Source: Hyphomicrobiales bacterium (GTDB lineage Bacteria; Pseudomonadota; Alphaproteobacteria; Rhizobiales; Rhodobiaceae). Taken from it: a stretch of 64,000 nucleotides of DNA. A program made the translations under genes and the position numbers. Under the pieces are notes generated by a model. It saw nothing but the letters and a program-made list of their open reading frames with translations. It had not been told where the DNA came from and made no database searches. Shown in pieces: positions 55,437 through 63,351 of the stretch (the stretch's first letter is position 1; each line of letters begins with the position of its first letter). The stretch lies in the NCBI GenBank assembly GCA_002869065.1, contig PKTR01000007.1, positions 1-64,000 of the forward strand, read 5' to 3'.

Positions 55437-55512
55437 TGGCACCCCCAAGGGGACTCGAACCCCTGTTTCTGCCGTGAGAGGGCAGCGTCCTAGACCGCTA
55501 GACGATGGGGGC
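55437..55512 (-). tRNA. tRNA-Glu (anticodon CTC), CCA encoded
   Basis: Read on the minus strand, the 5' acceptor GCCCCCA pairs with TGGGGGT; the anticodon loop is CTCTCAC with CTC at 34-36 between a CTGCC/GGCAG stem; the T-arm carries GGTTCGAGTC. The chromosomal 3' end includes GCCA. 76 nt in all. A tRNA gene here could serve as an integration target, but no repeat of its 3' end is seen nearby. Confidence 0.97.
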
Positions 55513-55642
55513 GCAAAGGCTTGGCTGGCAAGCAGCAGCGCCGGAAGGCGGATATAACGCCGATGGCGCTTCGGCGCAAGAACTCTCCGCGCCTTTGTGC
55601 GAAAAACCCGCTCTCGGATCGCACCGGGCGCGCGGAAAACCC

Positions 55643-56005
55643 TTAGCGCTGTCCGATCAGATCGACCTGACGCTGAACGCTGCCGGAATTGACGTCGACG
55701 ACGAGAACACGCAGGCCCTTTTCGGTGCGCAGCGTGATCGCCATGCGGCTACCGTCGAGGCTGGTGCCGACGATGTCGCCGGTCAGTGGATCCTCGATGA
55801 GCGCCTCGATATTTGCCCGCGTCGCCCAGTCGGGCTCACCATCGTCCTTGACCACCCGGTAGATGATAGCCGACAACACAGCCGTCAGGCCGAGCCCCAT
55901 GATCAGGCTCGAGACCAGCAACAGCCCCTTGAGCTTCGCCTGCAAACGTTCCGCGGCGGGATCGAGCGGCTTTTCTTCTTCGTCTTCGAAATTGGGATTG
56001 GACAT
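55643..56005 (-). CDS. Small single-helix inner-membrane protein
   Basis: 120 residues. An acidic cytosolic N-terminus (NPNFEDEEEKPLDPAAERLQAKLKG) is followed by one helix (LLLVSSLIMGLGLTAVLSAIIYRVV) and a periplasmic domain with two DG-turn strands (GDIVGTSLDGSRMAITLRTEKGLRVLVVDV). It looks like a DUF6476-type protein, commonly next to the RluA-type synthase in alphaproteobacteria. Its start codon overlaps that of the divergent synthase gene. Confidence 0.75.
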   Translation of the reverse strand: MSNPNFEDEEEKPLDPAAERLQAKLKGLLLVSSLIMGLGLTAVLSAIIYRVVKDDGEPDWATRANIEALIEDPLTGDIVGTSLDGSRMAITLRTEKGLRVLVVDVNSGSVQRQVDLIGQR

Positions 56006-57029
56006 GACGGACGAGCCTCGCCGGGACGCGGAAAGCGCAATAGACGTTACGGTTGATGCCGATGCCGCCGGCATGCGGCTCGATGCGTTTCTGGCCGCCA
56101 ATGCGCCCGGTTTCAGCCGCAGCCGCACCAAGGCGCTGATCAAGGACGGCCATGCCTCGATCGGCGGCGCGACGATAGTGGAGCCCAACCACCGGGTCAA
56201 TGCGGGTGACACCGTGCGCCTCGTCCAGCCCGAACCGGAGGACGCCACGCCGCGCGGCGAGGCGATCCCGCTCGACGTCGCCTTTGAGGATGACGACCTT
56301 ATCGTCGTCGACAAGCCGGCCGGCATGGTGGTGCACCCGGCCGCCGGCAACTGGACGGGAACGCTGGTCAACGCGCTGATCGCCCATTGCGGCGACAGCC
56401 TGTCCGGCATCGGCGGCGTGCGCCGCCCCGGCATCGTCCACCGCCTCGACAAGGATACGAGTGGCCTTCTGGTGATTGCCAAGAACGACATCGCCCATCG
56501 CGGCCTTGCCGAACAATTCGCCGACCACGGCCGCGAGGGGCCGCTGCAGCGGCTCTATCTGGCGCTTGTCTGGGGCAGCCCGCGCAGCGCCAAAGGCACG
56601 GTCGACGCCCCGCTGGACCGCTCCATCAACAACCGCATGAAGCGCACCGTGGTGACCTCGGGCGGCAAGCACGCCGTCACCCACTGGCGCGTCATCGAAC
56701 GCTTCACCCTTGATGGCGAGAGTGATCCGGTCGCCTCGCTCGTCGAATGCCGGCTCGAGACCGGCCGCACCCACCAGATCCGCGTCCACATGGCCCATAT
56801 CGGCCACCCGCTGGTAGGCGACATCGATTATGCCGCGGGCTTCGCCACCAAGGCCCGCAAACTGCCCGACACGGCGCGAAATGCCGTCGAGGCACTTGGC
56901 CGGCAGGCGCTGCACGCCGCCATTCTCGGCTTTCGCCACCCGGTTTCCGGCGAAATTTTGCGCTTCGAGAGCCCGCTTCCGGCCGACTTTTCCGCGATTC
57001 TCGACGCTTTTCACGAAAGCGTCAGCTAG
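56004..57029 (+). CDS. RluA-family 23S rRNA pseudouridine synthase (RluD-like)
   Basis: 341 residues. An N-terminal S4 RNA-binding domain (MRLDAFLAANAPGFSRSRTKALIKDGHASI) precedes the catalytic domain with the Asp in PGIVHRLDKDTSGLLVIAKND. Other RluA motifs are VVDKPAGMVVHPAAGN, ETGRTHQIRVHMAHIGHPLVGD and RQALHAAILGF. It isomerises uridines, probably in helix 69 of 23S rRNA. ATG 56004 overlaps the divergent gene's ATG in the four-base sequence CATG. It ends in TAG. Confidence 0.92.
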   Translation: MTDEPRRDAESAIDVTVDADAAGMRLDAFLAANAPGFSRSRTKALIKDGHASIGGATIVEPNHRVNAGDTVRLVQPEPEDATPRGEAIPLDVAFEDDDLIVVDKPAGMVVHPAAGNWTGTLVNALIAHCGDSLSGIGGVRRPGIVHRLDKDTSGLLVIAKNDIAHRGLAEQFADHGREGPLQRLYLALVWGSPRSAKGTVDAPLDRSINNRMKRTVVTSGGKHAVTHWRVIERFTLDGESDPVASLVECRLETGRTHQIRVHMAHIGHPLVGDIDYAAGFATKARKLPDTARNAVEALGRQALHAAILGFRHPVSGEILRFESPLPADFSAILDAFHESVS

Positions 57030-57143
57030 TTTCGGCCTGTTTTCGCCAAAATCATCCCTATATTGGCAATGGCGGTGGCCGCAAACGGCACCGCGGAAGG
57101 ATTGCCGCCGAAGCGGGATCCAGAAAAAGAAGGGGATTGATAT

Positions 57144-58049
57144 ATGGCTCGGACTTCCCTTCCGGCGATTGCCGCCGGCGAGAATGGTTTGCAGCGCTAC
57201 CTGACCGAAATCCGTCGCTTTCCCATGCTTGAGCCGCAAGAAGAATACATGCTGGCCAAGCGCTACCTCGAACATGATGACAGCAGCGCCGCCCACAAGC
57301 TGGTGACCTCGCATCTGCGTCTGGTCGCCAAGATTGCGATGGGCTATCGCGGCTACGGCCTGCCGATCGGCGAAGTCATTTCCGAGGGCAACGTCGGCCT
57401 GATGCAGGCGGTCAAGCGCTTCGATCCCGAACGCGGCTTCCGTCTCGCCACCTATGCGATGTGGTGGATCAAGGCCGCGATCCAGGAATACATCCTGCGC
57501 TCGTGGAGCCTCGTGAAGATGGGCACCACAGCCAATCAGAAGCGCCTGTTCTTCAACCTGCGAAAGGTCAAGGGCCAGATCCAGGCGCTCGACGAGGGCG
57601 ACCTCAAGCCCGATCAGGTCTCGGAAATCGCCACTCGCCTCGGCGTCAGCGAGGAAGAGGTCATCTCGATGAACCGCCGCCTCGGTGGCGACGCCTCGCT
57701 CAACGCCCCGATCCGCCAGGAATCGGAAGGCGGCGAATGGCAGGACTGGCTCGTCGACGAAAGCGAAAGCCAGGAGAAGATCCTCGCCGATCAGGAAGAA
57801 CTCGACATCCGCCGCACCATGCTGCGTGAGGCGATGGACGTGCTCAACGATCGCGAACGCCGCATCTTCGAGGCCCGCCGCCTGTCGGAGGACCCGCTGA
57901 CGCTGGAAACCCTGTCCGAAGAGTTCGGGGTCAGCCGCGAGCGTGTCCGCCAGATCGATGTCCGCGCCTTCGAGAAGGTGCAGAAGAACATGCAGGCGCA
58001 GGCCGCCGCCATGAACAAGCGCGCCGTCGAGGCCCGCCCGTCGGCCTGA
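57144..58049 (+). CDS. rpoH: RNA polymerase heat-shock sigma factor RpoH (sigma-32)
   Basis: 301 residues. Region 2 (HLRLVAKIAMGYRGYGLPIGEVISEGNVGLMQAVKRFDPERGFRLATYAMWWIKAAIQEYILRSWSLVKMGTTANQKRLFFNLRK) contains the RpoH box QKRLFFNLRK. Region 4 has TLETLSEEFGVSRERVRQIDVRAFEKV. It directs heat-shock transcription. An AGGGG site lies upstream. The region before it (57030-57143) contains an A/T-richer CCTATATTGG patch that could be a -10 element. A bidirectional terminator follows. Confidence 0.95.
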   Translation: MARTSLPAIAAGENGLQRYLTEIRRFPMLEPQEEYMLAKRYLEHDDSSAAHKLVTSHLRLVAKIAMGYRGYGLPIGEVISEGNVGLMQAVKRFDPERGFRLATYAMWWIKAAIQEYILRSWSLVKMGTTANQKRLFFNLRKVKGQIQALDEGDLKPDQVSEIATRLGVSEEEVISMNRRLGGDASLNAPIRQESEGGEWQDWLVDESESQEKILADQEELDIRRTMLREAMDVLNDRERRIFEARRLSEDPLTLETLSEEFGVSRERVRQIDVRAFEKVQKNMQAQAAAMNKRAVEARPSA

Positions 58050-58118
58050 CCGGGCGGCGCCCCGCCGCCCTGCCTGCCCCTCTTCTCGGATCACTCCCGG
58101 GTCATTGTTGCTTGCGTC

Positions 58119-58258
58119 ATCCTCCGGCTTGACCGGAGGATCGGCCAGCGATGAGCACAGCCCTGGTGATCTGGCGCCGTAGACATGGCGGTTCCCCAAA
58201 GTGCTCTCACTCGGACGCTGTGCACATTGAGAGCGATCCTCCGGTCAAGCCGGAGGAT
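58119..58258. repeat. Second pair of REP-like palindromes in opposite orientation
   Basis: ATCCTCCGG-cttga-CCGGAGGAT (58119-58141) and ATCCTCCGG-tcaag-CCGGAGGAT (58236-58258), preceded or followed by a GTC tag. The two are reverse complements apart from the flanks. Same class as the elements at 16377-16510. The gap 58050-58341 otherwise holds only hairpins. Confidence 0.75.
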
Positions 58259-58296
58259 GACGGGGAGTGAATGGTGCAACGCCACTCCCCACAAAA

Positions 58297-58325
58297 AAGG
58301 CCGGCTCTTCAGCCGGCCTTTTCGT
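58297..58325. terminator. Bidirectional terminator between rpoH and thiY
   Basis: AAGGCCGGCT-cttc-AGCCGGCCTT stem with A-rich 5' flank (AAAAAAGG) and T-rich 3' flank (TTTTCGTTT), placed between convergent genes. A weaker GGGGAGTG/CACTCCCC hairpin precedes it at 58262-58290. Confidence 0.88.
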
Positions 58326-58341
58326 TTGTCGTGCGGTAGCC

Positions 58342-59286
58342 TTATTTCGGCATCACCGAATAGGACGACACCGGCAGCGCTTCCGGGATCAGCCCGGCAT
58401 CCTTCATGAAGGTCGCAAAGCGCGCATAGCGGGCGGCATCGAACGCCGCCGGGCTCTTCGAGAAACGCGGCAGCGTATCGGTGAAGGCCTGACGGTTGAG
58501 CTCGTCGTCGAGGTCCGGATGCGCCGCGATAAAGAGCTTCCAGGCCTCTTCCGGATGATTGGTAAGGAAGATCGTCGCCCGCTCCACAGCCGACAGGAAC
58601 GCGGCAAGCTTCGGATCGTCGAGCCGGTCCTCACGGGCGATGAAGATCAGCTCGTCATAGGGCGGCACGCCATGCTCCTCGAGGAAGAAGGCCTTGCCCT
58701 CGTGCCCCTCGATCCTGAGCTGGGTGATCTCGAAATTGCGGAACGCGCCGATTACCGCGTCGACATTGCCGGAGATCAGCGACGGCGACAGCGAGAAATT
58801 GATGTTGACCCGCTCCACGTCGTCGAGCGTCAGCCCTTCGGTCTTCAACACGGCGGCAAGCAGCGCATCCTCAAAGCCGGCGACCGAAAAGCCCACCTTG
58901 CGGCCCTTCAGATCGGCGATCGACTTGACCGGCCCATCGGCCAGCAAAACGAGCGAGTTGAGCGGCGTCGCGACGATGGTGCCGAAGCGCTTCAAGGGAA
59001 GACCTTCGGCGACCTGCTGATAAAGGTTTGGCTGGTAGGAGATGGCCACATCGCCCTCACCGGCAGCCACGAGGCGCGGCGGCGCGCTCGGATCGGCCGG
59101 CGGCACCAGCGTCACATCGAGACCGGCATCGTCGAAATAGCCGGCCTGCTTGGCGATCACCAAAGGCGCGTGATCGGGATTGACGAACCAGTCGAGCAGC
59201 ACCGTAAGTGGCTCGCCGGCCCGCGCCGGCAGCGTCGCGAACAGCGCCATCATCAGCGCGGCGAGAAGAGAAAGCGGTCGAGCCAT
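58342..59286 (-). CDS. thiY: Thiamine-pyrimidine ABC transporter substrate-binding protein ThiY-like
   Basis: 314 residues from ATG 59286 (MARPLSLLAALMMALFATLPARA, a signal peptide). The NMT1/THI5 fold is clear: LTVLLDWFVNPDHAPLVIAKQAGYFDDAGLDVTLV, ISYQPNLYQQVAEGLPLKRFGTIV and DLKGRKVGFSVAGFEDALL. It binds formylaminopyrimidine or HMP-like thiamine salvage precursors in the periplasm. It is 35 bp after the permease gene and lies in a TPP-riboswitch transcript, which supports the assignment. Confidence 0.88.
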   Translation of the reverse strand: MARPLSLLAALMMALFATLPARAGEPLTVLLDWFVNPDHAPLVIAKQAGYFDDAGLDVTLVPPADPSAPPRLVAAGEGDVAISYQPNLYQQVAEGLPLKRFGTIVATPLNSLVLLADGPVKSIADLKGRKVGFSVAGFEDALLAAVLKTEGLTLDDVERVNINFSLSPSLISGNVDAVIGAFRNFEITQLRIEGHEGKAFFLEEHGVPPYDELIFIAREDRLDDPKLAAFLSAVERATIFLTNHPEEAWKLFIAAHPDLDDELNRQAFTDTLPRFSKSPAAFDAARYARFATFMKDAGLIPEALPVSSYSVMPK

Positions 59287-59321
59287 CAGGCAACCTTTCT
59301 GTTGGGAGGAAATTGCGGAAG

Positions 59322-60089
59322 TCATCGGTTTTCCGGCATCCAGGGAACGAGGCGCCGTGTCGCCGCCTCAACAGCGAAACGCACGGCCAGCGCCATCACG
59401 ACGAGAAGAAAAAGCGCGGCAAAAACGATGTCGGTCTGCATGCGCGCATTCGCCTGCACCATGACGAAGCCGAGCCCCTTCGACGCGCCGACCCATTCAC
59501 CGACGACGGCGCCGATCGGCGCCACGGCCGCGGCAAGCCGCAGACCCGACACGAGAGAAGGCAGCGCCGCCGGCACACGGATGAGCCGCAGCGTCTGGCC
59601 CGGCGTCGCGCCCGACAGATGCGCCAGATCGATCAGCCCGGCATCGGTGCGGTTGAGCCCGTCATGGAAGGCCGAGACGACCGGGAAATAAATGATCAGC
59701 GTCGCCATCGCGATCTTCGAGGCAAGCCCGTAGCCGAGCCAGATCACCAGCAGCGGCGCAATGGCAAAGACCGGCAGCGCCTGACTGGCGATCACCAGCG
59801 GCATGACCAGACGACCGGCGCGCGGCAGCCGGTTCATGGCAAGCGCGGTGATGACGCCGAGCACGGCGCCAAGCCCTAGTCCGAGCAGGATTTCGATAAG
59901 CGTGATGCCGGCATGGCCGAGCAGATAGCCCGCGCGGCCGACGAGCACGGAGAACACCCGCTGCGGCCCCGGCAGCAGATAGGCCGGCGGCGAGAAAAGC
60001 GTCGTCAGCAGCGCCCAAACGCCGACCAGAACGGCGATGCCGAGAATGATCCGCGCCGTCGTCGCGGCGGCTGGAGCGAACTTACCCAT
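59322..60089 (-). CDS. thiX: Thiamine-pyrimidine ABC transporter permease ThiX-like
   Basis: 255 residues from ATG 60089 (MGKFAPAAATT). About six transmembrane segments and the BPD permease loop (HLSGATPGQTLRLIRVPAALPSLVSGLRLAAAVAPIGAVVGEWVGASKGLG). It is the first gene after the TPP riboswitch and is followed by the binding protein. The ATPase (ThiZ) expected in the same operon is not in the window. A 27-codon frame starting at 60165 ends inside the thiX start but is probably chance. Confidence 0.87.
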   Translation of the reverse strand: MGKFAPAAATTARIILGIAVLVGVWALLTTLFSPPAYLLPGPQRVFSVLVGRAGYLLGHAGITLIEILLGLGLGAVLGVITALAMNRLPRAGRLVMPLVIASQALPVFAIAPLLVIWLGYGLASKIAMATLIIYFPVVSAFHDGLNRTDAGLIDLAHLSGATPGQTLRLIRVPAALPSLVSGLRLAAAVAPIGAVVGEWVGASKGLGFVMVQANARMQTDIVFAALFLLVVMALAVRFAVEAATRRLVPWMPENR

Positions 60090-60235
60090 CGCGCCCCTCC
60101 GCACACGAAACCGCCCGGCCACGCGCGCCAGCAGCGGTTTTCAGATCGGCAAGGCAGAACGACATGACGGATCCCCGGCACGAGCGGCAAACTGACAATG
60201 CGATCCGGGGAATGGTTCGGTTCTGAGCGAACGGT

Positions 60236-60346
60236 TCCGTCCCTTCGCCGGCATGACCCGGATCAGGTTCGAAGGGATCGAGACTGTGTCCTTAGCGGAC
60301 CGGTCCCATCTCAGCTCTCGCAAAGAGCGCCCCTCGGAACGAGCCC
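60236..60346 (-). promoter_or_regulatory. TPP riboswitch (THI element) upstream of thiX-thiY
   Basis: On the minus strand the conserved pyrimidine-binding CTGAGAT is at 60314-60308, and ACCTGATCCGGGTCATGCC, the P4-P5 pyrophosphate-side core, is at 60268-60250. They are joined by a GC-rich P3 and closed by CCGAGGGGCGC and GAAGGGACGG arms. It sits about 150 nt before thiX and would shut expression when thiamine pyrophosphate is plentiful. Confidence 0.93.
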
Positions 60347-60386
60347 GAACCATGCGCGAAGGATGAGGGCTTGGCAAGCCCCGCGG

Positions 60387-60869
60387 TCACGATCCGGCGA
60401 AATTCAACGGATAACCGCGAAACGGCTTGATCTCCTTCAACACGAAGGTGGTCTCCATTTCCTTGATACGCGGCAACCGGCGCACCACCGTCATGGCGAA
60501 GTCGGCATATGTGTCGAGATCGGGCGAAACCACCTGCAACAGAAAGTCCGTATCGCCGGCAATGCTGTAACAGGCGACGACCTCGTCAAGCTCGGCGACC
60601 TTGCGGGAGAACTCCTCCGCCTCGCCCTCGCTGTGGCTGTCTATCCGCACGCGGATAAAGGCAAGCACCCCAAGCCCGATTTCGCGCCTTTCGACCTCCG
60701 CCCGATAGCCCGTGATGACCCCACTGTCTTCCAGACTGCGCACCCGGCGCCAGCACGGCGAGGTCGACAGGCCCACGGCCTCGGAGAGCCCCTGATTGGT
60801 GGCGCGGCCGTCTTCCTGCAGCGCCGTCAGGATTTTGATGTCAACTGGCTCAAGTCTCTGCGAAGGCAT
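60387..60869 (-). CDS. Lrp/AsnC-family transcriptional regulator
   Basis: 160 residues. An N-terminal helix-turn-helix (VDIKILTALQEDGRATNQGLSEAVGLSTSPCWRRVRSLEDSGVI) is followed by a RAM ligand domain (GLGVLAFIRVRI, VACYSIAGDTDFLLQVVSPDLDTYADFAMTVVRRLPRIKEMETTFVLKEIK). These proteins sense amino acids as dimers or octamers. It is divergent from the DUF2000 gene, which it probably controls. The ligand is not known. Confidence 0.9.
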   Translation of the reverse strand: MPSQRLEPVDIKILTALQEDGRATNQGLSEAVGLSTSPCWRRVRSLEDSGVITGYRAEVERREIGLGVLAFIRVRIDSHSEGEAEEFSRKVAELDEVVACYSIAGDTDFLLQVVSPDLDTYADFAMTVVRRLPRIKEMETTFVLKEIKPFRGYPLNFAGS

Positions 60870-60998
60870 GTTTTACCCACTAATTGAATATTGACGGTAA
60901 GACCTACCTTTTTCGTCAAAAAATGGGAAGGAAAAGGCAAGGCCTACCCACGACTGGCACTTATCCTCGCCAGCAGAGTCGACCACACCGAGGATGCC

Positions 60999-61418
60999 AT
61001 GAAAACGTCGGACATTCGCCTTGCCATCATCGTCAATCCGGACCTGCCAGCCGGCCTGATCGCCAACACCGCTGGCGCGATCGGCATCGGTCTCGGCGCG
61101 GCCTTGCCGGCTCTCGCGGCCGACAGGCTCACCGATATGGAAGGCCGCACCATCGAGACAAGTTCGAACCGCCCGGTCCCCATATTGCAGGCGGACGGCG
61201 ACACCATCCAGGCACTGCTGCTGAAGGCGATCCCGCAGGACGGCATCCGCGCCGTCGTCCCCTTCCCCGCTTTCGCCCGCGCCCTGCACGCCTACGAGGA
61301 CTACACGGCAACATTCCCCTCGCGCGACCTGGCGCACGAAGCGATCGACGGGCTCGGGCTTGCCGGACCATCGAAATGGGTCCGCTCGCTCACCGGGTCG
61401 TTGAAGCTGTTGAGATAG
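60999..61418 (+). CDS. DUF2000 family protein
   Basis: 139 residues from ATG 60999, with GAGGATGCC upstream. DIRLAIIVNPDLPAGLIANTAGAIGIGLGAALP, then RPVPILQADGDTIQALL, are the family-typical N-terminal segments, with a peptidyl-tRNA-hydrolase-2-like fold suggested for the family. Function is unknown. The divergent Lrp regulator implies an amino-acid-related role; this is inference from arrangement. Confidence 0.82.
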   Translation: MKTSDIRLAIIVNPDLPAGLIANTAGAIGIGLGAALPALAADRLTDMEGRTIETSSNRPVPILQADGDTIQALLLKAIPQDGIRAVVPFPAFARALHAYEDYTATFPSRDLAHEAIDGLGLAGPSKWVRSLTGSLKLLR

Positions 61419-61451
61419 GAAAGAAGAGCGCGTTGCCGATCTTTGCGACGA

Positions 61452-63308
61452 TCAACCGGCGGCCCAGGCCTCGAACGCCTGCTTGAGCATACGGTCGCCG
61501 GGAGCGCCCTTTTCCAGCGTCAGGATCGCCCGTTTGCCGTTCTCATAGAGAATAGGAATGTCGATCCAGCCGCGATCCTTGAGCAAGGACTCGTTGCGCT
61601 GTTCCTCTTCCGCGTCTTCCGAAAGGGCGATCCAGAACAGATTGTCGAGCACCCGCGCCGAAGCACCGCGCAGGGCGTCGCCCCGCGCTTCCTCGGTGGT
61701 CTTCATGATCAGGCCCGGGACATTGCCGATCCCCTTGCCGCGGAAATCGTCCGGCAGGTTGAACTTGACCTCGATCCAGTGACTCGCGGGCATCGCCTTG
61801 TCGGCATTCGGCCGCAGCCTGATCTCAACCGATGTCGACTGGGTCGGGATATCCGCCGTCGCCACCAGCACGGTATTGACGCCGGCGCCCGACGTCGAAG
61901 GTTCCTCGACCAGCGACCACACCACCTGACCGCGATAAGCCTGGCCGGAGCTGCCCGCCGTCGCACCTTCCTCGTAAAGGATGGCCCGCTGACCGACGAG
62001 ACCAGCCTCACCACCAGAGGCCCGTTCCGCCACTGGCTCTGCCGCAGGCTGGGCTTCAGCCACGGGCTGTTCTTCCGCCGGCTGTGCTTCCGCCGCAGGT
62101 TGTTCTGGGACGGGGGCCTCTTCCGCCGGCGGCTCTTCCGTCGTTTGCTCGCTCGCTGGCGGTTCCGCCGCGGGCGCTGCTGCCGGATCTTCGGCGACCG
62201 GATCGCCATCGACCGTCGATTCCGAGGTCGGCCCGACAACCCGCACCGTCGGCACCGCGCGGGCATCCGTCGCCGGACCGCCATCACCCGCACCCGGCAG
62301 GCGATCGGTGATCTTGGGCGCCAGCGACTCGTTCGTGTCGGCATCGGCCGGCGGCGTTTCCTCGTTCGAGGACGGCGTCGCCGTCTCCTCGATCGTGCTG
62401 TCCGGCCCACTCGGGAAGAAGTCGTCGCGCTGGGCATAGAGCCACGCGGCAACGGCGATCAGAACGAAGGCAACGACACCGACGGCAATCAGCCACATAC
62501 CGCGCATCGACATCGGCTCACCGCCGACATCGCCGGCAAGCGGCGCGCCATCATCGAAGTCATCGTCCGTGTCGTCATCACCTTCCGGCGCGGCCAACTG
62601 GGGCTCCGCCGCAACCTCGGCTTCCTCGTCTTCGACCTGCGCCCGCCGCCCGAAGGTCGGCTCCTTGCGCGCATCATCGTCGACGCTCTCGTCTTCGTCC
62701 TTGGTTTCCTGATAGAGCGCGCGGCGCGCCGACCGTGTCGCTTCCGCACTTGCCGCTCCAAGCGTCGAGGCATCGGCCACGGCCTTGCGAAGAAGATTGC
62801 GGCCGTTGGCCGGCTTTTCCTCTTCCGCGACAGTCTCCGCCGGCGCCTCGTCCCCGCTGGCGGCTTCAACAGCCGGCGCTTCGTCCCGAGTAACCGCAGG
62901 TTCATCCTGCGCGCCCGCCTGCCCGGCCTCGTTCGCGGCCTCAACCGGAGCGTCCGTTGCAGGTGACGTCGTTTTCGCCGCGGCTTCCTCCCCCTGCGCG
63001 CTCGCTACAGGCGGAGCTACTTTTTCGGCGGCCGGCTTCTCCGGTTTCACTTCGGCGCGCGGCGACGACAGGCTGCTCGCCGAAAGTCCGAGGCTGGCAC
63101 GCGCCGCCTCGGCCTCGACCTTGCGGATCGATTCTTCCAGCGTCAGCCGCTGCGCAGTGATTTCCGAAGCACTGAGCGGCGGATTATAGTTCTGCAATTG
63201 CGAGACAAGCGCTTTGCGGGCTTTTTCATAGACCGCACGCCGGGCTTCACCGGTGTTCTTCGGCAGCGCCGAAATCGCTTTCTTCAGAATTGCGTAGTAA
63301 TCCGCCAT
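61452..63308 (-). CDS. Large membrane-anchored protein with low-complexity Ala/Glu/Pro regions
   Basis: 618 residues. The N-terminus (MADYYAILKKAISALPKNTGEARRAVYEKARKALVSQLQN) is conserved-looking and helical. A long Ala/Glu/Pro-rich stretch, one transmembrane helix (MWLIAVGVVAFVLIAVAAWLYA at about residue 270), another acidic Pro-rich stretch, and a folded C-terminal domain (GQRAILYEEGATAGSSGQAYRGQVVWSLVEE..FNLPDDFRGKGIGNVPGLIMKT) follow. Homologues sit beside purA in many Rhizobiales. Function is unknown. Low-complexity parts are GC-rich repeats of Ala/Glu codons. Confidence 0.82.
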   Translation of the reverse strand: MADYYAILKKAISALPKNTGEARRAVYEKARKALVSQLQNYNPPLSASEITAQRLTLEESIRKVEAEAARASLGLSASSLSSPRAEVKPEKPAAEKVAPPVASAQGEEAAAKTTSPATDAPVEAANEAGQAGAQDEPAVTRDEAPAVEAASGDEAPAETVAEEEKPANGRNLLRKAVADASTLGAASAEATRSARRALYQETKDEDESVDDDARKEPTFGRRAQVEDEEAEVAAEPQLAAPEGDDDTDDDFDDGAPLAGDVGGEPMSMRGMWLIAVGVVAFVLIAVAAWLYAQRDDFFPSGPDSTIEETATPSSNEETPPADADTNESLAPKITDRLPGAGDGGPATDARAVPTVRVVGPTSESTVDGDPVAEDPAAAPAAEPPASEQTTEEPPAEEAPVPEQPAAEAQPAEEQPVAEAQPAAEPVAERASGGEAGLVGQRAILYEEGATAGSSGQAYRGQVVWSLVEEPSTSGAGVNTVLVATADIPTQSTSVEIRLRPNADKAMPASHWIEVKFNLPDDFRGKGIGNVPGLIMKTTEEARGDALRGASARVLDNLFWIALSEDAEEEQRNESLLKDRGWIDIPILYENGKRAILTLEKGAPGDRMLKQAFEAWAAG

Positions 63309-63351
63309 ACCATCACGCTCAGACAGCCCGTTCGACCGTTACTTCTACGGC

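Noticed and set aside
55437-55512. tRNA-Glu as the attachment site of an integrated element
   Set aside because: No duplicate of its 3' end or integrase gene is visible in the neighbourhood, and the flanking genes look like ordinary core genes.
60082-60165. A 27-codon frame overlapping the thiX start, as a possible leader peptide
   Set aside because: Short, no recognised motif, and thiX is already controlled by a TPP riboswitch; chance occurrence in GC-rich sequence is likely.
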